Source: Pseudomonas zanjanensis
GTDB lineage: Bacteria; Pseudomonadota; Gammaproteobacteria; Pseudomonadales; Pseudomonadaceae
Direction of reading: 5' to 3'
DNA: 64,000 nt
NCBI RefSeq assembly: GCF_014268745.2
Contig: NZ_JABWRB020000001.1
Location: 124,001-188,000, forward strand
The notes below the pieces were generated by a model, which ran no database searches, was not told the DNA's origin, and saw only the letters and a list, made by a program, of their open reading frames with translations. Numbering within the stretch: position 1 is the first letter of the stretch; each line of letters starts with the position of its first letter. This document shows, piece after piece, positions 54,832-64,000 of this stretch. Made by a program: the position numbers and the translations under genes.

Positions 54832-55677
54832 ATGAACCTCGAAAATATCTCTTGCCAGAAAAGCTTCGGCGGCTGGCACAAGCGTTACCGGCACCGTTCC
54901 GACGTGCTCGGTTGTGACATGGTGTTTGCCGTGTACCTGCCGCCGCAAGCGGAGCAGGGCGGCAAGTTGCCGGTGCTGTATTGGCTGTCCGGGCTGACCT
55001 GCACCGACGAGAACTTCATGCAAAAGGCCGGCGCCCAGCGCATGGCCGCCGAGCTGGGCCTGATCATTGTCGCGCCGGACACCAGCCCCCGCGGCGCCGA
55101 CGTGCCCGGCGACCCGGACAATGCCTGGGACTTCGGCCTGGGGGCAGGTTTTTATCTGAACGCCACGCAGGATCCGTGGGCGCGGCACTATCGGATGCAT
55201 GACTACGTGGTGCAGGAATTGCCGGCGCTGGTCGAAGCGCATTTCCCGGCTTCGGACAAACGCGGCATCAGCGGTCACTCCATGGGCGGCCACGGCGCGC
55301 TGGTCTGCGCCTTGCGCAACCCGGGGCGTTACCGTTCGGTGTCGGCCTTTTCGCCGATCAACAACCCGATGGATTGCCCTTGGGGCCAGAAGGCTTTCTC
55401 CCGTTATCTGGGAGAGGACCGCTCGAAATGGCGGGAATGGGATGCCTGTGCATTGATTGCCGAGGCGCAGGAGAAGCTGCCATTGCTGGTGGACCAGGGT
55501 GATCGCGATGATTTCCTGGCCAACCAACTCAAGCCCGAAGCGTTGCAACAGGCGGCCAAATCCGCCGATCATCCGTTGGAGCTGCGCCTGCAACCAGGCT
55601 ACGACCACAGCTACTTCTTCATCGCCAGCTTCATTGACGACCACTTGCAGCATCATGCGCGCGCTCTAAACGCCTAA
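54832..55677 (+). CDS. fghA: S-formylglutathione hydrolase
   Basis: 281 residues, esterase-D type alpha/beta hydrolase. It hydrolyses S-formylglutathione to formate and glutathione. Nucleophile S150 in [12 protein letters not shown]; oxyanion region [12 protein letters not shown]; the catalytic His in GYDHSYFF near residue 260. Complete, canonical length (about 280). Works with the AdhC product. Ends before a terminator directly against ispF. Confidence 0.94.
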   Translation: MNLENISCQKSFGGWHKRYRHRSDVLGCDMVFAVYLPPQAEQGGKLPVLYWLSGLTCTDENFMQKAGAQRMAAELGLIIVAPDTSPRGADVPGDPDNAWDFGLGAGFYLNATQDPWARHYRMHDYVVQELPALVEAHFPASDKRGISGHSMGGHGALVCALRNPGRYRSVSAFSPINNPMDCPWGQKAFSRYLGEDRSKWREWDACALIAEAQEKLPLLVDQGDRDDFLANQLKPEALQQAAKSADHPLELRLQPGYDHSYFFIASFIDDHLQHHARALNA

Positions 55678-55690
55678 TGCAGGTAGAATC

Positions 55691-55720
55691 ACGCCCTGAC
55701 AAAAATCGGGGCGTTTTTTT
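55691..55720 (+). terminator. Terminator ending at the ispF start codon
   Basis: ACGCCC (55691-55696) pairs with GGGCGT (55708-55713), followed by seven T to 55720, and the ispF ATG begins at 55721. A -10-like TAGAAT (55684-55689) would start RNA near 55696, inside the left arm. Confidence 0.65.
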
Positions 55721-56194
55721 ATGCGTATTGGCCACGGCTACGATGTTCACCGTTTCGCTGAAGGCGACTTCATTACTCTGGGCGGCGTGCGGATCGCACA
55801 CGGCTTCGGGCTGCTCGCGCATTCTGACGGTGATGTCCTGCTGCACGCCTTGAGCGATGCACTGCTCGGTGCCGCAGCCCTGGGTGACATCGGCAAGCAC
55901 TTCCCCGACACCGACCCGCAATTCAAGGGTGCCGACAGCCGTGTGCTGTTGCGCCATGTGGTCGCGCTGATCCACGCCAAGGGCTGGAAAGTCGGCAATG
56001 TCGATAACACCATCGTGGCCCAGTCCCCAAAAATGGCCCCGCACATCGAGGCGATGCGCCAGTTGATCGCCGAGGATCTTCAAGTTGAGTTGGACCAAGT
56101 GAACGTGAAAGCCACCACCACCGAGAAGCTGGGTTTCGTCGGTCGCGAAGAAGGCATTGCCGTCCACTCCGTTGCCTTGTTGCTGCGCCCATGA
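55721..56194 (+). CDS. ispF: 2-C-methyl-D-erythritol 2,4-cyclodiphosphate synthase
   Basis: 157 residues, trimeric zinc enzyme of the MEP pathway. Zinc ligands D8 and H10 in GHGYDVHRF and H42 in [32 protein letters not shown] is the substrate loop. 4-bp overlap with truD (ATGA). No normal Shine-Dalgarno is free: the GGGG at 55708 lies in the hairpin of the preceding feature. Confidence 0.96.
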   Translation: MRIGHGYDVHRFAEGDFITLGGVRIAHGFGLLAHSDGDVLLHALSDALLGAAALGDIGKHFPDTDPQFKGADSRVLLRHVVALIHAKGWKVGNVDNTIVAQSPKMAPHIEAMRQLIAEDLQVELDQVNVKATTTEKLGFVGREEGIAVHSVALLLRP

Positions 56195-57236
56195 CCGAAC
56201 TGGAATTGTTGGGGCCGCGGGCCTACGGCGAGTCGTTGGGCAGTGCGGTACTCAAGGCCAGCGCTGAAGATTTCCAGGTCGATGAAGTGCTCGATATCCC
56301 GTTGACCGGCGATGGCGAACACTTGTGGATCTGGGTTGAAAAACGCGGCTTGAATACCGAAGAGGCCGCCCGTCGAATCGCCAAGGCCGCCGGCGTGCCG
56401 TTGCGCACCGTCAGCTATGCCGGGCTCAAGGACCGTCAGGCCCTGACCCGCCAATGGTTCAGTGTGCAATTGCCAGGCAAGGCCGATCCCGACTTGTCGG
56501 CGGCAGAGAACGACACGCTGAAAATCCTCAAGACCGTACGCCATCGGCGCAAGCTGCAACGCGGTGCGCACTCGGCCAATGGCTTTACCTTGCGCCTGAC
56601 TCAACTCAAGGGCGACGTGGCGGCGATCGACGCGCGGCTGCAACAGATTGCCCGCCAGGGAATCCCCAATTATTTTGGCGCCCAGCGCTTCGGCCATGAT
56701 GGCGGCAATGTCGTCGATGCCCGTGCCTGGGCCGCGCGCAAGGCGTTGCCGGAACAGCGCAATGTGCGCTCGCGGCTGTTGTCCACCGCCCGCAGTTTCC
56801 TGTTCAACCGGGTGCTGGCGGCGCGGGTCGCCGACGGGACCTGGCAGCGTGCCCAGGTAGGCGACCTGCTCGCCTTCACCGACAGCCGCAGTTTTTTCCC
56901 CGCCGGGGAGGCTGAGTGCAGCGATCCGCGCCTGGCGATTCTCGACCTGCACCCGACCGGGCCGCAGTGGGGCGAAGGACCTTCGCCCGCCGCTGGCGTG
57001 GTCTTCGAGTTGGAGCAGGCTATCGCCGAAGGCGAAGCGGATTTGCGCGACTGGTTGATAAACGCGGGAATGAGTCACGAACGTCGCATCCTGCGACTGC
57101 CCATTGGCGGGCTGTCGTGGCATTATCCCGAGCCTGACATTCTGCAACTGGAATTCGTCCTGCCGGCCGGATGTTTCGCCACTGTCTTGGTGCGCGAACT
57201 CGTCGATCTGGTGCCGGTGGGGCAGACGGACAGCCC

Positions 57237-57249
<13 letters not shown>
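56191..57249 (+). CDS. truD: tRNA pseudouridine(13) synthase TruD
   Basis: 352 residues. It forms pseudouridine 13 in several tRNAs. The catalytic aspartate is D81 in [16 protein letters not shown], the TruD motif [18 protein letters not shown] (about 153-168) is motif III. Order ispF-truD-surE-pcm is conserved in gammaproteobacteria. The last 13 bp overlap surE. Confidence 0.95.
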
Positions 57250-58663
<1,414 letters not shown>

Positions 58664-58874
58664 GCATTTATATACAGACGCTGAATTCCGTGGCCACGCC
58701 TGTGTCTTACAGCGGGATCGATTCGCTGAACAGAGCCCAATGGCGTCGAGCAAACGTGTGCGGTGGTGAGTTGCGCTTCATTAATAGAGGCGCAGTCGTC
58801 GCCAGCTATATTTGTATGAACGCTGCCTGGACAGGCAGCCTCCAATTTTTCAGCCACCACAAAGGGAGCGGCGG

Positions 58875-59720
58875 GTGAGTCTCACAGTCATTGCGCAGCG
58901 TATGGGTATCACGAGCTTTCAGCGCCTGGTGACTGGCCTTGTCTTGAGCACTTTGCTGGTCGGTTGTTCCAGTACGCCGTCGAGCAATGTCCGGGTTGTC
59001 GATCGCAACAGCGCAACACCTCAACGTCCTACGGTAACGACCGGCCAATATGTAGTCCGTCGCGGCGATACGCTGTTTTCCATCGCTTTTCGCTACGGCT
59101 GGGACTACAAGGCCCTCGCGGCACGGAACAACATTCCTGCGCCTTATACGATTCACCCCGGTCAGACGATTCGTTTCGATGGCCGTAGCGGTTCAACGCC
59201 TACCGCGGTGGTGACGCAGTCGGGTTCGACGCCTTCGTCGTCGAGCAAAACCACGGTCATCCGCCGGCCAGCGGGGGCTGGAACGGCTGTAGTACCGTCC
59301 GTCGCGAGCAAACCGACCCCTGCTCCGATGCCTCCCGCAGGCCCCGCCCCGACAGGCTGGGGATGGCCTTCTAATGGCGTTCTCATTGGAAAATTCTCTT
59401 CAAACGGTAGTTTGAATAAAGGAATTGATATCGCCGGGGATTTGGGACAGCCTGTTTTAGCTGCGTCTGATGGCACGGTTGTGTACGCCGGGAGTGGTTT
59501 GAGGGGCTACGGCGAACTCGTCATCATCAAACACAGCGATACCTACGTCAGTGCCTACGGTCACAACCGCAGGCTGTTGGTTCGGGAGGGGCAGCAGGTC
59601 AAGGTCGGACAGACAATTGCCGAAATGGGATCAACGGGAACAGACCGGGTGAAACTGCATTTTGAGATTCGCCGGCAAGGTAAACCAGTCGATCCGCTGC
59701 AATTCCTGCCACGTCGTTGA
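58875..59720 (+). CDS. nlpD: Murein hydrolase activator NlpD lipoprotein
   Basis: 281 residues from GTG, with GGAG 6 nt upstream; earlier in-frame starts would displace the signal peptide. Signal peptide and lipobox LVGC with C31. LysM domain (about 59-105) with YVVRRGDTLFSIAFRYGWD. The C-terminal LytM domain (about 165-280) lacks catalytic metal ligands: N in the NKGIDIAG position where active enzymes have His, and KLHFEIR instead of HxHxE. So it should act by activating AmiC, not as a hydrolase. The rpoS promoter is normally inside nlpD. Confidence 0.94.
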   Translation: MSLTVIAQRMGITSFQRLVTGLVLSTLLVGCSSTPSSNVRVVDRNSATPQRPTVTTGQYVVRRGDTLFSIAFRYGWDYKALAARNNIPAPYTIHPGQTIRFDGRSGSTPTAVVTQSGSTPSSSSKTTVIRRPAGAGTAVVPSVASKPTPAPMPPAGPAPTGWGWPSNGVLIGKFSSNGSLNKGIDIAGDLGQPVLAASDGTVVYAGSGLRGYGELVIIKHSDTYVSAYGHNRRLLVREGQQVKVGQTIAEMGSTGTDRVKLHFEIRRQGKPVDPLQFLPRR

Positions 59721-59826
59721 TTTGATTGTCAGCCTGTTCCGTCACGTAGAGGGAACAGGCTCCAGCGTTGCCAAGGATAAAGGCGTCGCTCGAGCTTGAG
59801 GTCGAACTCACCAAAGGACTATAACA

Positions 59827-60834
59827 ATGGCTCTCAGTAAAGAAGTGCCGGAGTTTGACATCGACGATGAGGTTCTCCTTATGGAGACCGGCATCGCTAT
59901 GGATTCGATGTCGAATGATGAAGGGGCGACTCCACCTTCCGTTCGTGCCAAATCCAAACACTCCGCTTCACTTAAACAACATAAGTACATCGATTACACC
60001 CGGGCGCTGGACGCCACTCAGCTGTACCTCAACGAAATCGGTTTCTCGCCACTGCTCTCCCCCGAGGAAGAAGTTCATTTTGCGCGGCTGTCGCAAAGTG
60101 GTGACCCGGCCGGTCGAAAACGCATGATTGAAAGCAACCTGCGCCTGGTGGTGAAAATCGCCCGACGCTACGTCAATCGAGGGCTTTCGCTGCTGGACCT
60201 GATAGAAGAGGGCAACCTGGGCCTGATTCGCGCCGTCGAGAAATTCGACCCTGAGCGCGGCTTCCGTTTCTCGACCTACGCCACCTGGTGGATCCGCCAG
60301 ACCATCGAACGGGCGATCATGAACCAGACCCGGACGATCCGGTTGCCGATTCATGTGGTCAAGGAACTGAACGTCTACCTGCGGGCCGCCCGTGAGTTGA
60401 CCCAGAAACTCGATCATGAACCTTCACCTGAGGAAATCGCCAACCTGCTGGAAAAACCGGTGGGTGAGGTCAAGCGCATGCTTGGGCTTAACGAGCGGGT
60501 TTCCTCGGTAGACGTTTCCCTGGGGCCGGACTCGGATAAAACCCTGCTGGATACCCTCACGGATGATCGGCCCACTGACCCGTGTGAACTGCTTCAGGAT
60601 GATGACCTGTCCCAGAGCATCGACCAATGGCTCTCGGAGTTGACCGACAAGCAACGGGAAGTGGTGATTCGCCGCTTTGGCTTGCGGGGGCATGAAAGCA
60701 GCACGCTTGAAGATGTCGGGCTGGAAATTGGATTGACGCGTGAGCGGGTCAGGCAGATCCAGGTTGAAGGTCTCAAGCGTTTGCGGGAGATCCTGGAGAA
60801 GAACGGCTTGTCGAGTGAGTCGTTGTTTCAATAA
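59827..60834 (+). CDS. rpoS: RNA polymerase sigma factor RpoS
   Basis: 335 residues, stationary-phase and general stress sigma factor. Region 1.2/2: [22 protein letters not shown]; region 2.2 [18 protein letters not shown]; 2.4 [21 protein letters not shown]; 4.2 helix-turn-helix [23 protein letters not shown]. Complete. It directly follows nlpD and precedes rsmZ, the usual Pseudomonas arrangement. Confidence 0.98.
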   Translation: MALSKEVPEFDIDDEVLLMETGIAMDSMSNDEGATPPSVRAKSKHSASLKQHKYIDYTRALDATQLYLNEIGFSPLLSPEEEVHFARLSQSGDPAGRKRMIESNLRLVVKIARRYVNRGLSLLDLIEEGNLGLIRAVEKFDPERGFRFSTYATWWIRQTIERAIMNQTRTIRLPIHVVKELNVYLRAARELTQKLDHEPSPEEIANLLEKPVGEVKRMLGLNERVSSVDVSLGPDSDKTLLDTLTDDRPTDPCELLQDDDLSQSIDQWLSELTDKQREVVIRRFGLRGHESSTLEDVGLEIGLTRERVRQIQVEGLKRLREILEKNGLSSESLFQ

Positions 60835-60896
60835 CACCCAGGTAAGTGCAGCAGAAACGCGCCCTGACTGGCGGTGATGCTGTGCGGTTTGAAAAA

Positions 60897-60935
60897 GCGG
60901 TGCTTCCCAGAAACGGGAAGTGCCGTTTTTTTGGG
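60897..60935 (+). terminator. rpoS terminator
   Basis: GCGGTGCTTCCC pairs with GGGAAGTGCCGT, allowing T-G/G-T pairs, around AGAAAC, then a seven-T run. 60 bp past the rpoS stop. Confidence 0.85.
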
Positions 60936-61012
60936 CCTGGGTTTGGGGGTATATCCGTTTCAGAAACGATGTGGCCTTGTCGCCGACCTGGTTCTTGGTG
61001 AGACCGCGTTTC

Positions 61013-61310
61013 CCCTGTGGGAGCGGGCTTGCTCGCGAAGGCGGTGTGTCAGTTTGCAGTGATGTGGAGGTGCCGGTGTCATCGCGAGCAGGCTCGCTCC
61101 CACAGGTGATCCAGGTGCCCATGAGTCTCGTGTCTGGCTGCAGGCCTATTGTGGGAGCGAGCCTGCTCGCGAAGACGATGTCACAGTCGATGAAGATGTT
61201 GGACGGGCTGGCCTATTCGCGAGCAAGCCCGCTCCCACAGGTTTTGCGGTGCACATGAATTTTGTGTCCGCTGTAGATCCAATGTGGGAGCGAGCCTGCT
61301 CGCGATAGCG
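61013..61310. repeat. Cluster of family A REP elements
   Basis: At least five REP copies near 61015-61044, 61080-61106, 61148-61176, 61216-61243 and 61282-61309. A dense set between rpoS and rsmZ. Confidence 0.88.
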
Positions 61311-61329
61311 GTGGCTCAGCCACATAAGT

Positions 61330-61660
61330 GCCGGCCTATGCCCCGTTTGCTCTTGCTTTGGATCTTGATCTTGATCTGGACGCCCCGTTAAACCACGCTG
61401 GCCGAACGCAGGCATTGCGTAGTGGGCATCCCGGCATGGATGCCGGGATAGCCGCGCTGGGCCATGGATGGCCCTTCACGGCGGCCCACGGAGCAATGCC
61501 GGAGTGAGGGCACACCGAGCCTAGGCGAGGTGCCGAGTGGTGGGGCAAAGCGCTTTTGGTTACTTTTGGCTGGTCCGGCTCCCGGCTCTTCCAAAAGTGA
61601 CCCGCCGTAAGGGCGGAACCCTAAGTGGCCGTTACCGCAGCAACGGATATACACACCACC
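61330..61660. repeat. Long interspersed repeat with perfect palindromes
   Basis: Contains ATCCCGGCATGGATGCCGGG-AT (61427-61448) and GGGCCATGGATGGCCC (61458-61473), both perfect palindromes around GG, a TTGATCTTGATC microsatellite (about 61361-61378) and the stretch GGTTACTTTTGGCTGG...AGTGACCCGCCGTAAGG. I recall this as a repeat family spread through Pseudomonas; ORFs reading through it are not real genes. Copy number must be checked in the full genome. Confidence 0.6.
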
Positions 61661-61765
61661 CCTGCCCCCCCGCTCGTAAAACTATAGAACATCACGACTG
61701 GTTCGAATGCTTCTGCATATCTGAAGCATCGTTTCCCCAACCCAGCTCCATTTATAGGTTCAGCT

Positions 61766-61783
61766 TGTAAGCATTTGCCTAGT
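61766..61783 (+). promoter_or_regulatory. Candidate GacA upstream activating site of rsmZ
   Basis: TGTAAG (61766-61771) matches the left half of TGTAAG-N6-CTTACA; the right half CCTAGT matches 3 of 6. It is centred about 181 bp upstream of the rsmZ start, the position known for rsmZ in P. protegens. Between it and the promoter the DNA is strongly AT-rich (about 61826-61890). Confidence 0.6.
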
Positions 61784-61919
61784 GTTGCGTAAGCGATCGG
61801 TTTCTCATCGCCAGGACAGACAGCTATAAATCCCGTGATCTTTTTATATTTAACTGATTTATAAGGAAAATTTGTTGATGAACATAGTGTGACAGAGCAA
61901 GCCACCTGTATCACCCGCG

Positions 61920-61947
61920 TTGCACTCGCCTGGGAAGACACTAATAT
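61920..61947 (+). promoter_or_regulatory. rsmZ promoter
   Basis: TTGCAC (61920-61925) and TAATAT (61942-61947) with a 16-bp spacer put the start near 61954-61956, exactly where the rsmZ-like sequence begins. Confidence 0.8.
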
Positions 61948-61955
61948 CAGCCCTG

Positions 61956-62088
61956 TGTCGACGGACAGACACACCCGTCAAGGACGATGGGAACGGAAGG
62001 ACATCGCAGGACGCGATTCATCAGGACGATGAATAGGATTAAAGGGATTAGGGAAAAAATGTGGGCGGGTCAAACCGCCCCTTTTTTT
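61956..62088 (+). ncRNA. rsmZ: Regulatory small RNA RsmZ
   Basis: About 133 nt. It contains ten GGA triplets, several in hairpin loops: ATCGC-AGGAC-GCGAT and TTCATC-AGGAC-GATGAA are perfect. It starts TGTCGACGGACAGAC and ends in a terminator. RsmZ binds and removes the translational repressors RsmA/RsmE/RsmI, under GacS/GacA control, relieving repression of secondary metabolism, exoproducts and quorum-related genes. Position between rpoS and fdxA is the classical rsmZ locus. Confidence 0.95.
62063..62088 (+). terminator. rsmZ terminator
   Basis: GGGCGGGT (62063) and ACCGCCC (to 62080) form the stem, followed by CTTTTTTT to 62088. Confidence 0.9.
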
Positions 62089-62237
62089 GATTCAAAGATT
62101 GCCGGGTAAGCGTTCTTGGTTTTCTAGAGCACACCGGGCCGCGAGTCGAAAGGTTCGTGGGGTGATCCAGCAACTACTCCTGGAAGGCGTGTTAGCTAAC
62201 CCAGTGAGACACGATGTCTCCAGGTCTTTCCGCAAAA

Positions 62238-62251
62238 CTAAAAGGATTTAG
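62238..62251 (+). promoter_or_regulatory. Candidate RsmA/RsmE site over the Shine-Dalgarno
   Basis: CTAAA (62238-62242) and TTTAG (62247-62251) form a stem with loop AGGA (62243-62246). The AAGGA in this hairpin is the only Shine-Dalgarno, 7 nt before the ATG at 62254. This is the layout of the hcnA-type RsmE target (stem with GGA in the loop). Upstream, 62089-62237, carries palindrome GTTAGCTAAC (62191-62200) and hairpin GAGACA-CGA-TGTCTC (62206-62220). Confidence 0.55.
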
Positions 62252-62253
62252 AT

Positions 62254-62820
62254 ATGACACTGTCTCTTCAAGACATAAAACCTGAGCAAGTCGATGCGCT
62301 CAAAAAGCAATCACAAGTTGCTTTTGACGAACAAATCAAGCGCATGCAAGCGCTTGTGAGTGAGAAGCCGGCGCTGCAAGAGGTCCTCAATCAGAAGGTG
62401 CACCCACAATCGTTGTGTGGCTGTGGATGCGCGCAGAACATTTGCGGCTATTTCTGCTTCGAAGGTTGCGGTAGCAGTTGTTATCCTCACTCCGAAACCA
62501 TCCAGATTACTGCGTCCCCCGCGATTATCGGACCAGACGCTCCTCAGCAAGGAACCCAGGTACGGTTTGTCGGCTATGCGACAGGTACGGGTACCAATGT
62601 CGATATTTCCAATCTCTATCTGCTGGGCTCGGTGCCTGATGCCGAGAACCTCGTCAACGTCCCGTTGTCGCTGCAATTAACGATTAATCAAGGTTCGCTC
62701 TCCCTGTACTTCTTTGAAGGGACGCGTCTGTTGGCCGTGATGCTTCATCCGTCGCAATATGGCTCGAACATTAGTGGGGAGTTCTCCGGCACTGGGTCCG
62801 GTACATTTCAACTGGTGTGA
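62254..62820 (+). CDS. Protein of unknown function with a Cys-rich segment
   Basis: 188 residues. Residues 1-50 are charged and helical (KPEQVDALKKQSQVAFDEQI), then seven cysteines in 22 residues at 55, 57, 59, 64, 68, 72 and 76 (CGCGCAQNICGYFCFEGCG begins the run), then a beta-rich region with no cysteine (about 80-188). No signal peptide. The Cys spacing (CxCxC-x4-C-x3-C-x3-C-x3-C) could bind metal or form disulfides; the leader-like start also resembles RiPP precursors, but no maturation enzyme is nearby. The C-terminal half may be a small beta-sandwich. No family is recognised. Context: downstream of rsmZ, convergent with fdxA. Confidence 0.7.
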   Translation: MTLSLQDIKPEQVDALKKQSQVAFDEQIKRMQALVSEKPALQEVLNQKVHPQSLCGCGCAQNICGYFCFEGCGSSCYPHSETIQITASPAIIGPDAPQQGTQVRFVGYATGTGTNVDISNLYLLGSVPDAENLVNVPLSLQLTINQGSLSLYFFEGTRLLAVMLHPSQYGSNISGEFSGTGSGTFQLV

Positions 62821-62858
62821 AGTAGTCAACCTGTCGTAATCAGCCCCGTTCCGGGCAA

Positions 62859-62892
62859 GAAAGCCCTGGCCTAAAACGCCGGGGCTTTTTTC
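62859..62892 (+). terminator. Terminator of the Cys-rich gene
   Basis: AAAGCCCTGGC pairs with GCCGGGGCTTT across CTAAAAC, one mismatch, followed by a T-run to about 62891. Confidence 0.82.
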
Positions 62893-62925
62893 GGGCCGCG
62901 ATTTTTCTTCAGGGCGAGACAGAAA

Positions 62926-62954
62926 AAGCAAAAAAGGCCCGCAAGGGGCCTTTT
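62926..62954 (-). terminator. Terminator of fdxA
   Basis: On the minus strand CAAAAGGCCCC-TTGC-GGGCCTTTTTTG: AAAAGGCCC pairs with GGGCCTTTT and a T-run follows. It lies close behind fdxA's stop codon, facing the previous terminator. Confidence 0.85.
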
Positions 62955-62970
62955 GGTGACGCCGGAAAGA

Positions 62971-63294
62971 TCAGCGCTCGAGGTCTGCGATCTTGCCTGG
63001 TTTGCCATCCCACTCTTCAGCGTCCGGCAGGGCGTCTTTCTTCTCGGTGATGTTCGGCCAGATGTCCGCCAGTTCAGCGTTCAGCTCGATGAAATTCTCC
63101 ATGCCGGTCGGCACTTCGTCTTCCGAGAAAATGGCATTTGCCGGGCATTCCGGTTCACACAGGGCGCAGTCGATGCACTCGTCCGGGTGAATGACCAGGA
63201 AATTCGGCCCTTCGTAAAAGCAGTCCACCGGACACACTTCTACGCAGTCGGTGTACTTGCACTTGATGCAGTTGTCGGTGACGACGAAGGTCAT
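62971..63294 (-). CDS. fdxA: 7-iron ferredoxin FdxA
   Basis: 107 residues. Azotobacter ferredoxin I type: C9, C17 and C50 should bind the [3Fe-4S] cluster, and C21, C40, C43 and C46 the [4Fe-4S] cluster (motifs [14 protein letters not shown] and [12 protein letters not shown]); C12 and C25 are extra. Electron carrier of unclear partner. Start MTFVV is chosen; a start 42 bp upstream is not family-like. GAGGAG lies upstream. It sits between rsmZ and mutS, the usual place. Confidence 0.96.
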   Translation of the reverse strand: MTFVVTDNCIKCKYTDCVEVCPVDCFYEGPNFLVIHPDECIDCALCEPECPANAIFSEDEVPTGMENFIELNAELADIWPNITEKKDALPDAEEWDGKPGKIADLER

Positions 63295-63436
63295 TTCTAA
63301 TTCTCTCCTCAGGCGGCTGTCGCGAAGCCCCTTCACGGCGGGGTCGCGAGGTTTGGGAGCGGTAGTCTGCGAACCAGGCTAATAGTCCGCAGCATCCCAA
63401 ACCGCGCGAGATTCTAACAGCTTGAAAGCCTGTGCG

Positions 63437-64000
63437 TTAGATCCGTGTCTTCAATGTATAGAGCAATTCGAGCGCCCGACGCGGAGTCAGGTCGTCCACA
63501 TCGAGCTTGGCCAGTTCATCGAGCACCGGATGCGGCAGGCTGGCGAACAGGTCGCTTTGCTGTGGCGCGGCCGGTTTGCCTTTGGTCGGGCGTGGTGCTT
63601 CGTGGGGCAGGCTGGTGGTTTCCAGGCGGCTCAGGTGCTCGCGGGCACGGCTGATCACTTCGCTCGGCACGCCGGCCAGTTGCGCCACCGCCAAGCCATA
63701 GCTCTGGCTGGCCGGGCCGGGCAGCACATGGTGCAGGAAGACGATGCGCTCGTTGTGCTCGGTGGCGTTGAGGTGGACGTTGGCCACCAGCGGCTGGCTT
63801 TCCGGCAACACGGTGAGTTCGAAATAATGGGTGGCGAACAATGTGTAGGCCCGCAGGTGCGCGAGGCGTTCGGCCGCGGCCCAGGCCAGGGACAAGCCGT
63901 CGAAGGTGCTGGTGCCGCGGCCGACTTCGTCCATCAGCACCAGGCTGCGTTCGGTGGCGTTGTGCAGGATATTCGCGGTTTCGCTCATTTCCACCATGAA
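63437..64000 (-). CDS. mutS: DNA mismatch repair protein MutS, C-terminal part
   Basis: About 187 residues of the C-terminal ATPase domain; the gene continues beyond the right edge. Walker [17 protein letters not shown], the signature ATHYFEL (D-loop/H region) and the C-terminal HTH and dimerisation segment ([17 protein letters not shown]...LEKLD-like). MutS finds mismatches and recruits MutL. The last residues LYTLKTRI end the protein. Confidence 0.95.
   Translation of the reverse strand, partial: FMVEMSETANILHNATERSLVLMDEVGRGTSTFDGLSLAWAAAERLAHLRAYTLFATHYFELTVLPESQPLVANVHLNATEHNERIVFLHHVLPGPASQSYGLAVAQLAGVPSEVISRAREHLSRLETTSLPHEAPRPTKGKPAAPQQSDLFASLPHPVLDELAKLDVDDLTPRRALELLYTLKTRI

Noticed and set aside
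61388..61654. Minus-strand open frame of 88 codons near 61.5 kb
   Set aside because: It runs through the interspersed repeat and palindromes; no start context and repeat-like composition.

Overview
The window is a stretch of chromosome from a fluorescent pseudomonad (Pseudomonas fluorescens group). The evidence is the high-GC coding style, the dense REP palindromes of the GAGC-rich-GCTC type between genes, the mexL-mexJK locus, a pyrH-to-ispD housekeeping block in Pseudomonas order, and an rpoS - rsmZ - fdxA - mutS end. As I recall, this order matches the PA3680-PA3620 part of P. aeruginosa PAO1; no database was consulted.

Layout. 1-7.6 kb: the 3' part of rsmJ, the TetR-type repressor gene mexL divergent from the RND efflux pair mexJK, a DUF4197 protein and two YbaY/YscW-like small proteins. 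7.8-17.9 kb: plsB, a cold-shock protein, a small unknown gene, rlmA, dapE, tcdA, csdE-csdA, dapD and yffB. 17.9-20.4 kb is an accessory island. It holds a possible structured RNA, a higBA-type toxin-antitoxin pair between two 103-bp direct repeats about 95% identical, and a DUF6124-type gene behind a long folded leader. 20.8-25.7 kb: dapC, glnD and map on the minus strand. From 26 kb almost everything is on the plus strand: rpsB-tsf-pyrH-frr-uppS-cdsA-dxr-rseP-bamA-skp-lpxD-fabZ-lpxA-lpxB-rnhB-dnaE-accA-tilS-pyrG-kdsA-eno-ftsB-ispD. Then come a divergent LysR gene, adhC-fghA (formaldehyde detoxification), ispF-truD-surE-pcm-nlpD-rpoS, the sRNA gene rsmZ, an unusual Cys-rich protein gene, and fdxA and the 3' part of mutS on the minus strand.

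How the genes work together. The 26-52 kb block joins translation factors (rpsB, tsf, frr, tilS), nucleotide synthesis (pyrH, pyrG), envelope construction (uppS, cdsA, rseP, bamA, skp, lpxD/A/B, fabZ, accA, kdsA), isoprenoid synthesis (dxr, ispD, and ispF further on), replication (dnaE, rnhB) and division (ftsB). dapC, dapD and dapE supply the lysine/diaminopimelate branch. The nlpD-rpoS-rsmZ end is a stationary-phase and Gac/Rsm regulatory centre.

Most interesting points: (1) the gene directly downstream of rsmZ has its Shine-Dalgarno sequence in a small hairpin with GGA in the loop, the architecture bound by RsmA/RsmE, and encodes a protein with seven cysteines in 22 residues; (2) the folded leader in front of the DUF6124 gene; (3) the repeat-flanked higBA module with its operator between the -35 and -10 boxes and an apparently near-leaderless toxin mRNA; (4) an fghA/ispF junction where a terminator abuts the ispF start codon and only readthrough RNA should be able to form it. 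No tRNA, rRNA, CRISPR array or intact insertion sequence was seen.
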